Positions 9,263 through 18,332 are shown, counted from the stretch's first letter. The stretch is 64,000 nucleotides of DNA from Gramella sp. AN32 (GCF_023718305.1 NZ_QEYO01000011.1:62001-126000); one strand, 5' to 3'. The notes: generated from the letters alone by a model not told the origin. Program-made: numbers and translations.

Positions 9263-9795
9263 TGCTCCATTAAAATAAATTCTGATTTCCCGGTTTTGTG
9301 TTTGTAATTACTTTAACCAGTTATACTCAGATTTTTCATTATGCTGAACTTGTTTCAGCATGAGGAAAATCTTCTAAAAAATACGTCAATTTTCTACACT
9401 AGATAATTTTTTTTATCACGGGTCTCAGGAGGACGAGATGATTAAATGGGAAATTGAAAACCTAAAAGCACCTATAGAATCCATTCAAATTAAACAAAAA
9501 AACAATTCATTATAAATTTTAATGATGAGGCCGGCTACTTTTCTTTTTCTAATAAAATTATGCATTCCATAATCTGGCAGATAATGCCTGAGAAGCTGGT
9601 TTCTATTCATATTTAATATTTGAAAAAAGAATCCGCGTGGAATTATCAAATATCCGGCTATCATCGTGCTGGCCATGGTATCGCTATATGAAAATGTTCA
9701 CTATAGATAATGAGCTTTAATTTAATCCTGATACTTTTTTGTCTTTAAAACATGAAAATTTAATTAGTTTAGCAATAAATGTTTATGGCAATTAA
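9263..9795 (+). other. Intergenic stretch before the AraC gene
   Basis: No convincing gene is seen in these 533 bp. They hold a palindromic repeat at 9341-9361 and, from about 9440 to 9650, short open frames on both strands without a start, a recognisable domain or family similarity; these could be remnants of a lost gene but I cannot support that. The final ~100 bp must contain the promoter of the AraC gene; no exact Bacteroidetes -7 motif (TAnnTTTG) was found there. Confidence 0.5.
9341..9361. repeat. Short palindrome, likely a dispersed flavobacterial repeat
   Basis: ATGCTGAA and TTTCAGCAT form an 8-bp stem around CTTG. The same kind of sequence is known to me as a dispersed intergenic palindrome in flavobacterial genomes. 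There is no T-run on either side, so it is not an obvious terminator, although it lies 79 bp after the second Gfo/Idh stop. Only one copy occurs in this window. Confidence 0.4.
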
Positions 9796-10704
9796 ATGAA
9801 ACTTCACTTTTTAGACAGATCCAGTCGTAATTATAGTTCACTCAAAGTCACGCATGACCATGATCGTTCATTCTTAAGAATGTGGCATTACCATCAGGAA
9901 CTTGAATTAGTGATCATCCTTAAAAGTACAGGAACCCGCTTTGTAGGAGACAGTATTGAAAAATTTCAACCCGGAGAGGTTGTGCTGTTAGGTGAAAATC
10001 TACCACATATGTGGTTAAATGATGCTGAATACTATAATGAGAATTCCAAGTTAAAAGCAGAGGCCATCGCTGTTCATTTTAAAGTTGATTTTCTGGGGGC
10101 TGATTTTTTTAAGGCTCCCGAATTAGACAATATCGCCAACCTGTTACACAGGTCAAGACAAGGTTTATTATTTCCTGATCTGGACAAGAAAATCAAGAAA
10201 AAAATAAAGAAAATACTATCTGTACAGGGTGTAGATAGAATAACGGGGATCATTCAGGTGTTAGATTTACTTTCAGAACAAAATGAATATACCTATTTAG
10301 CAAGTCAAGGTTTTGCAAACTCTTTTGATCAGAAAGACTCTAATAACCTTAGAAAAGTCTATGAATATATTTTCAAAAATTTTAATGGATCTATTGGTTT
10401 AAACCAGGTCGCCGAGGTTGCTCAAATGAATCCATCTGCCTTTAGCAGGTTCTTCAAAAAAGTTCATAATAAACCATTTACGAGGTATTTAAATGAAATA
10501 AGAATCGGCTATGCCTGTAAACTTTTAATAGAAGAAAAGCATAAAATGATCACCATATGTTTCGATGCTGGCTTTAATAATCTTTCAAATTTTAATCGGC
10601 AATTCAAATTAATCCGGGGGATGTCCCCTACCGAATTTATGAAGTTTTATAAGGAAAAAGCTTCGAAAATAAAGAAGCAGAGCAAAAAAAGTATTAGTCT
10701 TTAA
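9796..10704 (+). CDS. AraC family transcriptional regulator with cupin sensor domain
   Basis: The 302-residue protein has an N-terminal cupin-like ligand domain (HYHQELELVIILKSTGTRFVG, residues 31-70, with the PGEVVLLGENLPHMW turn) and a C-terminal double helix-turn-helix of the AraC type (about 190-295: NQVAEVAQMNPSAFSRFFKK and the signature FDAGFNNLSNFNRQFK). It lies 61 bp upstream of, and on the same strand as, the L-fucose operon, so a role as the sugar-responsive activator of that operon is the simplest reading. It also follows the keto-hydrolase cassette and could bind the direct-repeat sites at 5086-5231. The ligand (fucose, fuconate or an intermediate) is inference. Confidence 0.92.
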   Translation: MKLHFLDRSSRNYSSLKVTHDHDRSFLRMWHYHQELELVIILKSTGTRFVGDSIEKFQPGEVVLLGENLPHMWLNDAEYYNENSKLKAEAIAVHFKVDFLGADFFKAPELDNIANLLHRSRQGLLFPDLDKKIKKKIKKILSVQGVDRITGIIQVLDLLSEQNEYTYLASQGFANSFDQKDSNNLRKVYEYIFKNFNGSIGLNQVAEVAQMNPSAFSRFFKKVHNKPFTRYLNEIRIGYACKLLIEEKHKMITICFDAGFNNLSNFNRQFKLIRGMSPTEFMKFYKEKASKIKKQSKKSISL

Positions 10705-10738
10705 CCTTCAGTGCATAGATTTTAAGTATATCAGAAAC

Positions 10739-10746
10739 TACTTTTG
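10739..10746 (+). promoter_or_regulatory. Candidate -7 promoter element for the fucose operon
   Basis: TACTTTTG matches the Bacteroidetes -7 consensus TAnnTTTG exactly. It ends 19 bp before the dehydratase start, which would give a short leader. No clear -33 TTG is visible at 19-21 bp upstream, so support is partial. It would allow the catabolic genes to be expressed separately from the AraC gene. Confidence 0.35.
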
Positions 10747-10765
10747 GTATCCTAATTCTTAACAA

Positions 10766-12091
10766 ATGCATGATAATATTCTAATCACAGATATCGTAGT
10801 GAAAGATGTCCGCTTTCCTACCAGTAAATCACTTGATGGATCAGATGCCATGAATCCAGATCCTGATTATTCCGCAGCTTATGTCATTCTAAAAACGGAT
10901 CATCCCAAAGGTTTAGAAGGTCATGGCCTTACTTTTACCATTGGTAGGGGCAATGAATTATGCGTGGCGGCCATACATTCTTTAGAACACCTAATTAAGG
11001 GCAAAACATTGGAATCTTTTACCAAAGACATGGGAAGTTTCTGGAAAATGATAACAGGAGATAGCCAGTTGCGATGGTTAGGTCCGGAAAAAGGTGTTAT
11101 CCACCTGGCCACCGCTGCCTTGGTGAATGCGGTATGGGATTTATATGCTAAAGTCGAAGAAAAACCATTATGGAAGCTGCTGGCAGATATGTCTCCGGAA
11201 GAATTAATTTCATGTATAGATTTCACCTATATAACGGATGCCATTACGCCGCAGGAAGCACTGGAACTTCTAAAAGCTAATGAATCAACTAAACAGGAAC
11301 GTATCGATAATTTACTGAAAGAGGGTTATCCTGCATATACTACCTCTGCGGGTTGGTTGGGATATTCAGATACGAAAATGAGAAAACTATGCCGGGAGGC
11401 TAAAGAATTAGGTTTCAAACATATGAAAATTAAGGTTGGATCAGATCTTCAGGATGATATAAGAAGAGCGACTATCATAAGAGAAGAAATAGGAGATGAT
11501 CTTCACCTGATGATGGATGCCAATCAAAAATGGGACGTTGATGAAGCTATTGCCAACATGGCTGAATTAGGCCAGTTCAAACCTTTATGGATTGAAGAAC
11601 CTACAAGCCCTGATGATATCCTAGGTCATGCTAAAATTGCCAAAGCCGTATCACCAATAAAGGTGGCCACGGGGGAACATTGCCAGAATAGAGTTATTTT
11701 TAAACAACTCATGCAGGCAGATGCCATGGGAATTTGTCAGATAGATAGTTGTAGAGTTGGTGGTGTAAATGAAATTCTTGCCATTCTATTAATGGCTGCT
11801 AAATTCAAAATTCCGGTGTGTCCTCACGCTGGTGGTGTTGGTTTATGCGAATATGTTCAGCACCTATCTATGATAGATTATATTGCTATAAGTGCAGATA
11901 AAGAGGACAGGATCATTGAATATGTAGATCATTTACACGAACATTTCCTGGATCCTGTAAAGATCCAGAATGGAGCCTATATGCCACCAAAAATGGCTGG
12001 TTATAGTATCACTATGAAAGAAGAGTCTATAGATGATTACAGCTTTCCTGAGGGAAAAATGTGGAAAGAACAGGAAACTACTATTAATTAA
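10766..12091 (+). CDS. L-fuconate dehydratase (enolase superfamily)
   Basis: The 441-residue protein has the full enolase-superfamily layout and the long N-terminal start typical of L-fuconate dehydratase (ILITDIVVKDVRFPTSKSLDGSDAMN). Visible catalytic residues are K221 and K223 (MKIKVG), metal ligands D251, E277 and E304, and H354 in CPHAGGVGLCEY; the same set, offset by about three residues, is known from the Xanthomonas campestris enzyme. It dehydrates L-fuconate to 2-keto-3-deoxy-L-fuconate in the cytoplasm. It is first of eight close, co-directional genes covering the whole fucose route. Length and residues make the assignment firm. Confidence 0.95.
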   Translation: MHDNILITDIVVKDVRFPTSKSLDGSDAMNPDPDYSAAYVILKTDHPKGLEGHGLTFTIGRGNELCVAAIHSLEHLIKGKTLESFTKDMGSFWKMITGDSQLRWLGPEKGVIHLATAALVNAVWDLYAKVEEKPLWKLLADMSPEELISCIDFTYITDAITPQEALELLKANESTKQERIDNLLKEGYPAYTTSAGWLGYSDTKMRKLCREAKELGFKHMKIKVGSDLQDDIRRATIIREEIGDDLHLMMDANQKWDVDEAIANMAELGQFKPLWIEEPTSPDDILGHAKIAKAVSPIKVATGEHCQNRVIFKQLMQADAMGICQIDSCRVGGVNEILAILLMAAKFKIPVCPHAGGVGLCEYVQHLSMIDYIAISADKEDRIIEYVDHLHEHFLDPVKIQNGAYMPPKMAGYSITMKEESIDDYSFPEGKMWKEQETTIN

Positions 12092-12102
12092 AATACATTA
12101 CA

Positions 12103-12876
12103 ATGAAGTTTAGTTTAAGTGAGAAGTCTGCAATCATTACCGGAGGCGCAAGTGGAATTGGAAAAGCAATTTCAAAAACCTTTGCACAGCAAGGGGCCAC
12201 TGTACATATATTAGACTTCAATGAAGATAATGGACGCGAGGCTGTAAAAGAACTGGAAGCGAATAACCACAAAGCCTTCTTTTATCTCTGCGATATTTCC
12301 AATACGGCAGAAACGGAAAAAATATTCGATTCTATTGCGGAAAAAGGTCCTATAGATATCCTTATTAATAATGCCGGGATTGCACATGTTGGTAATATTG
12401 AAAATACTTCAGAATCTGATTTAGATAAATTATATGCCGTAAACATTAAAGGTGTTTATAATTGCATTAAACCTGCACTCAAATCAATGAAAACTACCGG
12501 AGGGGTTATCTTGAACCTTGCCTCCATCGCTTCCTCTGTGGGAATTTCAGACCGTTTCGCCTATTCTATGACGAAAGGAGCGGTATTGACCATGACCTAC
12601 TCTATTGCCAAAGATTATCTGGATTATAATATACGATGTAATTGCATTTCTCCTGCCAGGGTCCATACGCCATTTGTAGATAATTTTATTTCTAAAAATT
12701 ATCCGGGAGAGGAAAAGGAAACTTTTGAGAAATTATCAAAAACGCAACCAATAGGACGTATGGGAAAACCTGCAGAAATTGCAGATCTCGCACTGTTCTT
12801 ATGCTCAGATGAAGCCGGATTTATTACCGGTTCCAATTATGCGATAGATGGTGGGTTTGTAACTTTAAACGGATAA
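12103..12876 (+). CDS. SDR dehydrogenase, probable 2-keto-3-deoxy-L-fuconate dehydrogenase
   Basis: A 257-residue classical short-chain dehydrogenase: cofactor loop TGGASGIG (13-20), NNAG (89-92), catalytic S141, Y154 and K158 (YSMTK), and D38 after the second strand (ILDFN), which favours NAD+. It starts 11 bp after the dehydratase gene. In the non-phosphorylative fucose route this step oxidises 2-keto-3-deoxy-L-fuconate to the 2,4-diketo acid, the substrate of the next gene. The alternative, that this SDR is the fucose dehydrogenase and the one at 14642 does the later step, cannot be fully excluded, but family resemblance favours the assignment given. Confidence 0.82.
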   Translation: MKFSLSEKSAIITGGASGIGKAISKTFAQQGATVHILDFNEDNGREAVKELEANNHKAFFYLCDISNTAETEKIFDSIAEKGPIDILINNAGIAHVGNIENTSESDLDKLYAVNIKGVYNCIKPALKSMKTTGGVILNLASIASSVGISDRFAYSMTKGAVLTMTYSIAKDYLDYNIRCNCISPARVHTPFVDNFISKNYPGEEKETFEKLSKTQPIGRMGKPAEIADLALFLCSDEAGFITGSNYAIDGGFVTLNG

Positions 12877-12957
12877 AAATTAAGGCTAAACCTTAGCCAT
12901 ACAGTAACAAAATTGAGTTCTCCTTAATTGGGAATTACAATTTATAAATTAATAATT
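12877..12957 (+). other. Intra-operon gap with a small hairpin
   Basis: The 81-bp gap is the longest between structural genes of the fucose operon. GGCTAA (12884-12889) and TTAGCC (12893-12898) form a 6-bp stem with a 3-base loop and no T-run. It may trim or modulate the transcript, but nothing shows that it terminates it. Confidence 0.35.
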
Positions 12958-13812
12958 ATGAAATTAATACGATTTGGAGAGCCGGGAAAAGAAAAGCCCG
13001 GAATAGAATTAGATTGTGGAAAGAAAATAGATGCTTCCAAATTTGGAGGGGATTATAATGAAGAATTCTTTGCCAATGACGGATTGAAAAAACTGGAAAT
13101 CTGGTTAAACAGAAATGCCAACGAAAGTCCTATCATACCAGAAAACAGCCGTATTGCTTCTCCGGTATGCCGCCCTTCAAAATTAATTTGTGTGGGGTTA
13201 AATTATGCCAAACATGCCGAAGAAAGCGGAGCGGAAGTTCCAAAAGAACCGGTGCTGTTCTTTAAAGCTACCACGGCCATTACCGGACCCTTTGACGAGG
13301 TAGTCATTCCAAAGGGCAGCGAAAAAACCGACTGGGAAGTAGAACTGGCCATTGTAATTGGCAAAAAAGCTTCTTATGTTAGTAAGGAAGATGCAAGCGA
13401 TCATATAGCTGGATATTTACTTCATAATGATGTTTCTGAAAGGGCTTACCAGATCGAACAGGGTGGCCAATGGTGTAAAGGAAAAGGTTGTGATACTTTT
13501 GCTCCTCTTGGACCGTATATGGTAACCAAAGACGAGGTTAAAGATCCTAATAACTTAAGGCTTTGGTTAGACCTTAACGGCGAAAGATTACAGGACTCCA
13601 CTACTTCAGATTTTATATTTAAAGTGGAAGAAGTGGTATCTTACATTAGCCAATTCATGACCTTATTACCTGGTGATATCATTTCTACCGGAACTCCGGC
13701 AGGTGTTGGTCTTGGCTTTAAACCCCCTAGATATTTGAAACCTGGTGATGTCATGGAACTGGGAATAGACGGCTTGGGAACTTCTAAACAAACAGCAGTT
13801 GCTTACAAATAA
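12958..13812 (+). CDS. FAH-family hydrolase, 2,4-diketo-3-deoxy-L-fuconate hydrolase
   Basis: The 284-residue product belongs to the fumarylacetoacetate hydrolase family: GLNYAKHAEESG, the metal-binding EVELAIVIGKK and the DVSERAYQIEQGGQWCKGKG segment followed by FAPLGPYMV are all present. I start it at the ATG at 12958, where MKLIRFGEPGKEKPG matches the usual family beginning; an upstream TTG at 12928 would add ten non-conserved residues. The enzyme cleaves 2,4-diketo-3-deoxy-L-fuconate to pyruvate and L-lactate. Operon position between the dehydrogenase and the lactonase supports this. Its stop codon abuts the next ATG with no spacer. Confidence 0.92.
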   Translation: MKLIRFGEPGKEKPGIELDCGKKIDASKFGGDYNEEFFANDGLKKLEIWLNRNANESPIIPENSRIASPVCRPSKLICVGLNYAKHAEESGAEVPKEPVLFFKATTAITGPFDEVVIPKGSEKTDWEVELAIVIGKKASYVSKEDASDHIAGYLLHNDVSERAYQIEQGGQWCKGKGCDTFAPLGPYMVTKDEVKDPNNLRLWLDLNGERLQDSTTSDFIFKVEEVVSYISQFMTLLPGDIISTGTPAGVGLGFKPPRYLKPGDVMELGIDGLGTSKQTAVAYK

Positions 13813-14640
13813 ATGCAAATAGACGCTCATCAACATTTCTGGAAATTTGATCCTGTACGTGATGCATGGATCGATGATTCCATGCGCGTTCTACAAAAGG
13901 ATTTTTTACCCGAAGATTTGATTCCGCTCTTACAAGCAAATCAAATTGATGGTTGCATTGCGGTTCAGGCCGATCAGTCTGAAGAGGAAACCCAGTTCTT
14001 ACTGAAGCTTGCTGAAAAGTATTCAGAAATTAAGGCAGTGGTGGGCTGGATTGATCTTTTAAATCTCAAAGTGGAAGACCGACTTGCTTATTTTTCAGAA
14101 TTTAAAAAATTAAAAGGCTTTCGACATATAGTGCAGGCTGAACCCAAGGGATTTATGTTGACCCCAGAATTTCAGAATGGTTTATCCAAACTTGCAAAAT
14201 TTGGATTTATATATGAAATTCTGGTGTATGCACACCAACTACCCGATGCCATTGAAATAGTGCAAAAACATCCGGAAATTACTTTTTTACTGGATCATTT
14301 AGGGAAGCCTAATGTGAAAACTAAGGAAATAGAGTTATGGCAAAAGAATATATCCCAGCTCGCTCAATTTCCGAATGTACATTGTAAAATATCTGGGTTA
14401 ATTACTGAAGCTGATTGGAGTTCCTGGACATACGAACAATTTGTACCTTATTTAGATATAATAACTAAAGAATTTGGACCAGATCGTATGCTTTTTGGAT
14501 CAGATTGGCCGGTCTGTTTAGTCGCCGGAGAGTATGAAGCCACTGTTGATCTTGTGAAAAATTACATTTCAAAATTTTCAGCAGAAGAACAAGCGAGCAT
14601 CATGAGCAAAAATGCTGTTGAATTATATAATTTAAAATAA
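13813..14640 (+). CDS. L-fuconolactonase (amidohydrolase family)
   Basis: A 275-residue amidohydrolase-2 protein with the N-terminal metal motif DAHQHFW (residues 4-10), a mid-chain LLDHLGKPN, CKISGL and the C-terminal LFGSDWPVC. This family contains L-fuconolactonase and L-rhamnonolactonase, which open sugar-acid lactones. In this operon it should hydrolyse L-fucono-1,5-lactone made by the fucose dehydrogenase. The ATG follows directly on the upstream TAA (13810-13812), and its own TAA is one base from the next ATG, so translation of three genes is probably coupled. Cytoplasmic; no leader is present. Confidence 0.92.
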   Translation: MQIDAHQHFWKFDPVRDAWIDDSMRVLQKDFLPEDLIPLLQANQIDGCIAVQADQSEEETQFLLKLAEKYSEIKAVVGWIDLLNLKVEDRLAYFSEFKKLKGFRHIVQAEPKGFMLTPEFQNGLSKLAKFGFIYEILVYAHQLPDAIEIVQKHPEITFLLDHLGKPNVKTKEIELWQKNISQLAQFPNVHCKISGLITEADWSSWTYEQFVPYLDIITKEFGPDRMLFGSDWPVCLVAGEYEATVDLVKNYISKFSAEEQASIMSKNAVELYNLK

Positions 14641-14641
14641 T

Positions 14642-15424
14642 ATGGATTTAAAACTGCAAAATAAAGTTATAATAGTAACTGGCGGTTCCAAGGGTATTGG
14701 TAACGGCATATGCAATTTGCTGGCAGAAGAAGGAGCCATTCCAGTTATTATAGGCCGGAATAAAGAAAATGTGCTGGATGCTGTAAAAAGGATTGAAGAA
14801 AAAGGAGGTAAGGCATACCATGCTTTTGCAGAACTTACAAATCCACAGGATTGTATTGATGCCGTAGCTCGAACTGCTGAAAAGTTTGGAAGGATAGATG
14901 GGGTAGTAAATAATGCGGGAGTAAATGATTCCATTGGATTAGAAAAAGGAAACTACGAAGATTTTATGGTATCTATCCAGCGTAACCTGGCGCATTACTA
15001 TTTAATAACTCAGGAAGCACTTCCCTATCTTAAAGAAAATAAAGGATCGGTTGTTAATATAGGTTCCAAAAGTGCATTCACTGGTCAGGGAGGAACTTCT
15101 GGTTATGCAGCGGCCAATGGCGGGCGAAATGCTCTTACGCGAGAATGGGCCGTAGAACTTCTACCCTATAGCATTAGAGTAAATGCAGTTATTGTCGCTG
15201 AATGCTTTACTCCATTATATAAAAAATGGATCAATACATTTCCCGAACCTGAAAAAAAATTAAATAATATTACCAGTAAAATACCCTTGGAACAAAGGAT
15301 GACCTCCACGGAGGAAATTGCGAATATGGTAGCCTTTTTATTGTCATCAAAATCCAGCCATACCACAGGACAACAAATTTTTGTAGATGGTGGTTACACC
15401 CATTTAGACAGAGCTTTAACTTAA
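14642..15424 (+). CDS. SDR dehydrogenase, probable L-fucose dehydrogenase, with altered active site
   Basis: A 260-residue short-chain dehydrogenase with TGGSKGIG (13-20) and NNAG (90-93). The catalytic serine (S142) and tyrosine (Y155) are present, but the lysine of YxxxK is replaced: the sequence reads YAAAN, with N159. I checked this in the DNA (TAT GCA GCG GCC AAT). It lies in the fucose operon between the lactonase and the permease, where the first oxidation, L-fucose to L-fucono-lactone, is the missing step. I recall this YAAANGG form in related Bacteroidota proteins, so it may be a subfamily trait rather than damage. An arginine after the second strand (IIGRN) is compatible with NADP+. 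Confidence 0.82.
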   Translation: MDLKLQNKVIIVTGGSKGIGNGICNLLAEEGAIPVIIGRNKENVLDAVKRIEEKGGKAYHAFAELTNPQDCIDAVARTAEKFGRIDGVVNNAGVNDSIGLEKGNYEDFMVSIQRNLAHYYLITQEALPYLKENKGSVVNIGSKSAFTGQGGTSGYAAANGGRNALTREWAVELLPYSIRVNAVIVAECFTPLYKKWINTFPEPEKKLNNITSKIPLEQRMTSTEEIANMVAFLLSSKSSHTTGQQIFVDGGYTHLDRALT

Positions 15425-15431
15425 AAAGAAC

Positions 15432-16748
15432 ATGAATAAAACGACCCCCAAGAAAACCTCTCCAGTAGTATCGAAAAAGGTATTACTACCATTTATTCTC
15501 ATCACTTCCCTTTTTATGTTCTGGGGTTTTGCCAATGCCGTAACCGATCCCATGGTACAGGCATTTAAAAAAGTTTTAGAACTATCAAATTCAGAAGCAG
15601 CCTGGGTACAGATGGCCTTTTATGGAGGATACTTCTCCATGGCTTTACCTGCCGCATTATTTGTTAGAAAATACTCCTATAAAACAGGAGTTCTAATAGG
15701 TTTAGCTTTATATGCTGTGGGAGCCTTATTATTTTATCCGGCTGCAATTACTGAACAATTCTGGTTTTTTTGCCTTGGTCTTTATGTACTCACCTTTGGC
15801 CTCGCTTTTTTAGAAACTACAGCCAACCCATATATTCTTGCAATGGGCGCGAAGGAAACTGCCACGCAACGCCTTAATCTTGCACAGGCTTTTAATCCTG
15901 TGGGACTTCTATTAGGACTTTTGGTAGCTCAGCAATTCGTACTTAAAAACCTCCAATCTGATGATATCGAAAATTATAGTGCTTTATCTGAAGCTAAAAA
16001 AGCATTGATCCGTACTTCAGACCTATTGGTTATTCGCGATCCGTACGTCATTTTAGGCCTGGTAATGCTAATGGTTTTTTTACTCATTGTATTTAGCAGG
16101 ATGCCACAAACAAAAAAAGGTACAGAAAATAACACCCTCCTAACTACCTTTAAAGACCTGGTTGAAAACAAAAAATACATCATAGGGGTTTTTGCCCAGG
16201 TTCTATATGTTGGCGCACAAATTATGGCCTGGACCTATATTTACCAATACGCCGAAGCCATTAATATAAGTAGTACAAATGCCGCCAATTATCAGTTTAT
16301 TGCATTTATCTTATTCTTATTTGGGCGCGCAGTTGGCACTTATATGTTAAGGTATATGAGTTCCGGTAAGCTCTTAATGTATTTTGGCTTCTTGGCAATC
16401 CTCTTTAGTTTAGGAACTATTTTTATTCAAGGGGAATTAGGTCTGTATTGTTTAGTGGGAATCTCGTTTGCAATGTCGCCCATGTTTCCCACAATTTATG
16501 CAATTGCTTTAGAAGGCCTAGAAGAAGAAGATTCTAAGATTGGAGCTGCCGGCCTGGTCATGGCAATTGTGGGCGGAGCATTAATGCCTAAAATACAGGG
16601 AATGTTGATAGACCTTGGAGGTAAAGATGTAAATGATATTACAATATTAGGGGTCACAGAGGTGAACTTCTCCTTTATATTACCTCTACTATGCTTTATT
16701 TTTATTTCATACTACGGACTTTATATTCGAAAACGTCATACTTTTTAA
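15432..16748 (+). CDS. fucP: L-fucose permease, major facilitator superfamily
   Basis: A 438-residue inner-membrane protein with about twelve hydrophobic segments. FucP-type landmarks are present: FWGFANAVTDPMV in the first helix, AFYGGYFSMALPAALF, LETTANPYIL and QRLNLAQAFNPVG. FucP proteins are proton symporters for L-fucose and some related sugars. The gene starts 7 bp after the fucose dehydrogenase stop, and its stop is one base from the mutarotase ATG. It supplies the cytoplasmic pathway encoded around it with the monosaccharide released in the periplasm. Confidence 0.93.
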   Translation: MNKTTPKKTSPVVSKKVLLPFILITSLFMFWGFANAVTDPMVQAFKKVLELSNSEAAWVQMAFYGGYFSMALPAALFVRKYSYKTGVLIGLALYAVGALLFYPAAITEQFWFFCLGLYVLTFGLAFLETTANPYILAMGAKETATQRLNLAQAFNPVGLLLGLLVAQQFVLKNLQSDDIENYSALSEAKKALIRTSDLLVIRDPYVILGLVMLMVFLLIVFSRMPQTKKGTENNTLLTTFKDLVENKKYIIGVFAQVLYVGAQIMAWTYIYQYAEAINISSTNAANYQFIAFILFLFGRAVGTYMLRYMSSGKLLMYFGFLAILFSLGTIFIQGELGLYCLVGISFAMSPMFPTIYAIALEGLEEEDSKIGAAGLVMAIVGGALMPKIQGMLIDLGGKDVNDITILGVTEVNFSFILPLLCFIFISYYGLYIRKRHTF

Positions 16749-16749
16749 T

Positions 16750-17085
16750 ATGAGACTTAAACGCTATACACTGGCATTAGATTTAATTGATGATTCAGAA
16801 TTGATTGGAAAATATAAAGACGCTCATAAGAAAGTATGGCCTGAGGTCATCAAGAGCATAAAGGATTCTGGAATTGAAAATATGGAAATCTACAATATAG
16901 GAAACAGGCTCTTTATGATTATGGAAGTAAATCCTTCCTTTTCTTTTGAAAATAAAGAAAAAATGGATAATGAAAGCCCCACGGTTCAGGAATGGGAAGC
17001 GCTGATGTCTAAATACCAGAAAAAACTTCCTTTTGCTGATAATGGAGAAAAATGGGTGCTTATGGATAGCATTTTTAAACTCTAG
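16750..17085 (+). CDS. L-fucose/L-rhamnose mutarotase (RhaM-like)
   Basis: The 111-residue protein fits the L-rhamnose mutarotase family (about 105 residues), with the conserved KYKDAHKKVWPEV helix carrying the active-site histidine, and the strand NMEIYNIGNRLFMIMEV. It interconverts anomers of a 6-deoxysugar. In this operon the substrate is most likely L-fucose, delivering the anomer preferred by the fucose dehydrogenase. Its ATG follows the permease TAA after one base, so the two are probably translationally coupled. Confidence 0.9.
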   Translation: MRLKRYTLALDLIDDSELIGKYKDAHKKVWPEVIKSIKDSGIENMEIYNIGNRLFMIMEVNPSFSFENKEKMDNESPTVQEWEALMSKYQKKLPFADNGEKWVLMDSIFKL

Positions 17086-17112
17086 GCAATAATCTAAGCT
17101 ATTACAGAAGTT

Positions 17113-18273
17113 ATGCGTGAAGGAAAAAAAATAGAATTCAATTCAAAATATCCGTCCATAGAGGATTTGAGAAAGAAGGCAAGAACCCGGGTTCCAAAAT
17201 TTGCCATGGAATATCTCGATGGTGGTTGTAATGAAGATATTAATCTACATAAGAACACTTCCAAAATAAGGGAAGTGGAACTCTCCCCTTATTATTTAAG
17301 TAAACATACTGCTTCCATCATGAAGACCGAACTTTTTGGTCATACCTATGATGCTCCTTTTGGAATTGCGCCTGTGGGTTTACAGGGACTCATGTGGCCT
17401 AAAGCTCCGGAAATTCTTGCTAAAGCTGCCTTTGATCACAACATTCCTTTTATCTTAAGTACGGTAACTACCACCAGTATAGAGCGAGCTGCAGAAATTA
17501 CAGAAGGAAACGCCTGGTTTCAGCTATACCACCCTACAGAAGATCGTTTGCGGGATGATATCATTAAACGTGCGGAGGCTGCTAGATGTCCGGTACTGGT
17601 AATTCTTTGTGATGTTCCTACGTTTGGTTTTAGGCCGCGGGATATAAGAAATGGTTTGGCCATGCCTCCAAAAATGTCACTAAACAACATTCTTCAAATC
17701 CTAAAAAGACCCCAATGGGCTGCTGAAACTTTAATTAATGGACAACCCAATTTTGAAACCTTAAAGCCTTATATGCCAAAAAATCTGGATTTAAGACAGC
17801 TGGGGAAATTCATGGATGAGACGTTTTCCGGAAGGTTGAATGAAGAAAAAATTAAGCCTATTCGCGATATGTGGAAAGGAAAATTAGTATTAAAAGGGGT
17901 AGCGAATGAGGCGGATGCCGAAAAAGCAGTTCGATTAGGATTGGATGGCATTATTGTTTCAAACCATGGAGGCAGGCAACTCGATGCCGGTGAATCTTCT
18001 ATTAAACCGCTCACTAGGATCGCAGAAAAGTATGGAGATCAAATCACTGTAATGATGGATAGTGGTTTAAGATCCGGACCAGATATTGCCCGGACCTTAG
18101 CGAAAGGGGCCGAATTTACATTTATGGGAAGATCCTTTATGTACGGAGTATCTGCCCTAGGTAAAAAAGGCGGTGATCATACCATTTCTTTACTGAAGAC
18201 GCAACTCCAACAGGTGATGGAACAGGTATGTTGTGAAAACGTAAAAGATTTCCCGAATCACCTTATAAAATAA
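17113..18273 (+). CDS. FMN-dependent alpha-hydroxy-acid dehydrogenase, probable L-lactate dehydrogenase
   Basis: A 386-residue flavoprotein of the lactate/glycolate oxidase family. It shows MEYLDGGCNED near the N-terminus, the FMN and substrate site VLKGV, the catalytic histidine in SNHGGRQLD, and the phosphate-binding DSGLRSGPDIARTLAKGA. It closes the fucose operon. Cleavage of the 2,4-diketo acid yields pyruvate and L-lactate, and this enzyme would oxidise the L-lactate to a second pyruvate. A quinone-linked role is likely from the family; no transmembrane segment is seen. It is slightly longer than typical E. coli-type LldD in the 200-260 region. Confidence 0.88.
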   Translation: MREGKKIEFNSKYPSIEDLRKKARTRVPKFAMEYLDGGCNEDINLHKNTSKIREVELSPYYLSKHTASIMKTELFGHTYDAPFGIAPVGLQGLMWPKAPEILAKAAFDHNIPFILSTVTTTSIERAAEITEGNAWFQLYHPTEDRLRDDIIKRAEAARCPVLVILCDVPTFGFRPRDIRNGLAMPPKMSLNNILQILKRPQWAAETLINGQPNFETLKPYMPKNLDLRQLGKFMDETFSGRLNEEKIKPIRDMWKGKLVLKGVANEADAEKAVRLGLDGIIVSNHGGRQLDAGESSIKPLTRIAEKYGDQITVMMDSGLRSGPDIARTLAKGAEFTFMGRSFMYGVSALGKKGGDHTISLLKTQLQQVMEQVCCENVKDFPNHLIK

Positions 18274-18332
18274 TTATGTAAGGTTTTAGGAAATCTTTTT
18301 CCGCCCTGTTTATTTTTCAAGAAATTACTTGA

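Noticed and set aside
9485..9676. 63-codon minus-strand frame before the AraC gene
   Set aside because: No family resemblance; short open frames occur on both strands here, as expected by chance in AT-rich DNA.
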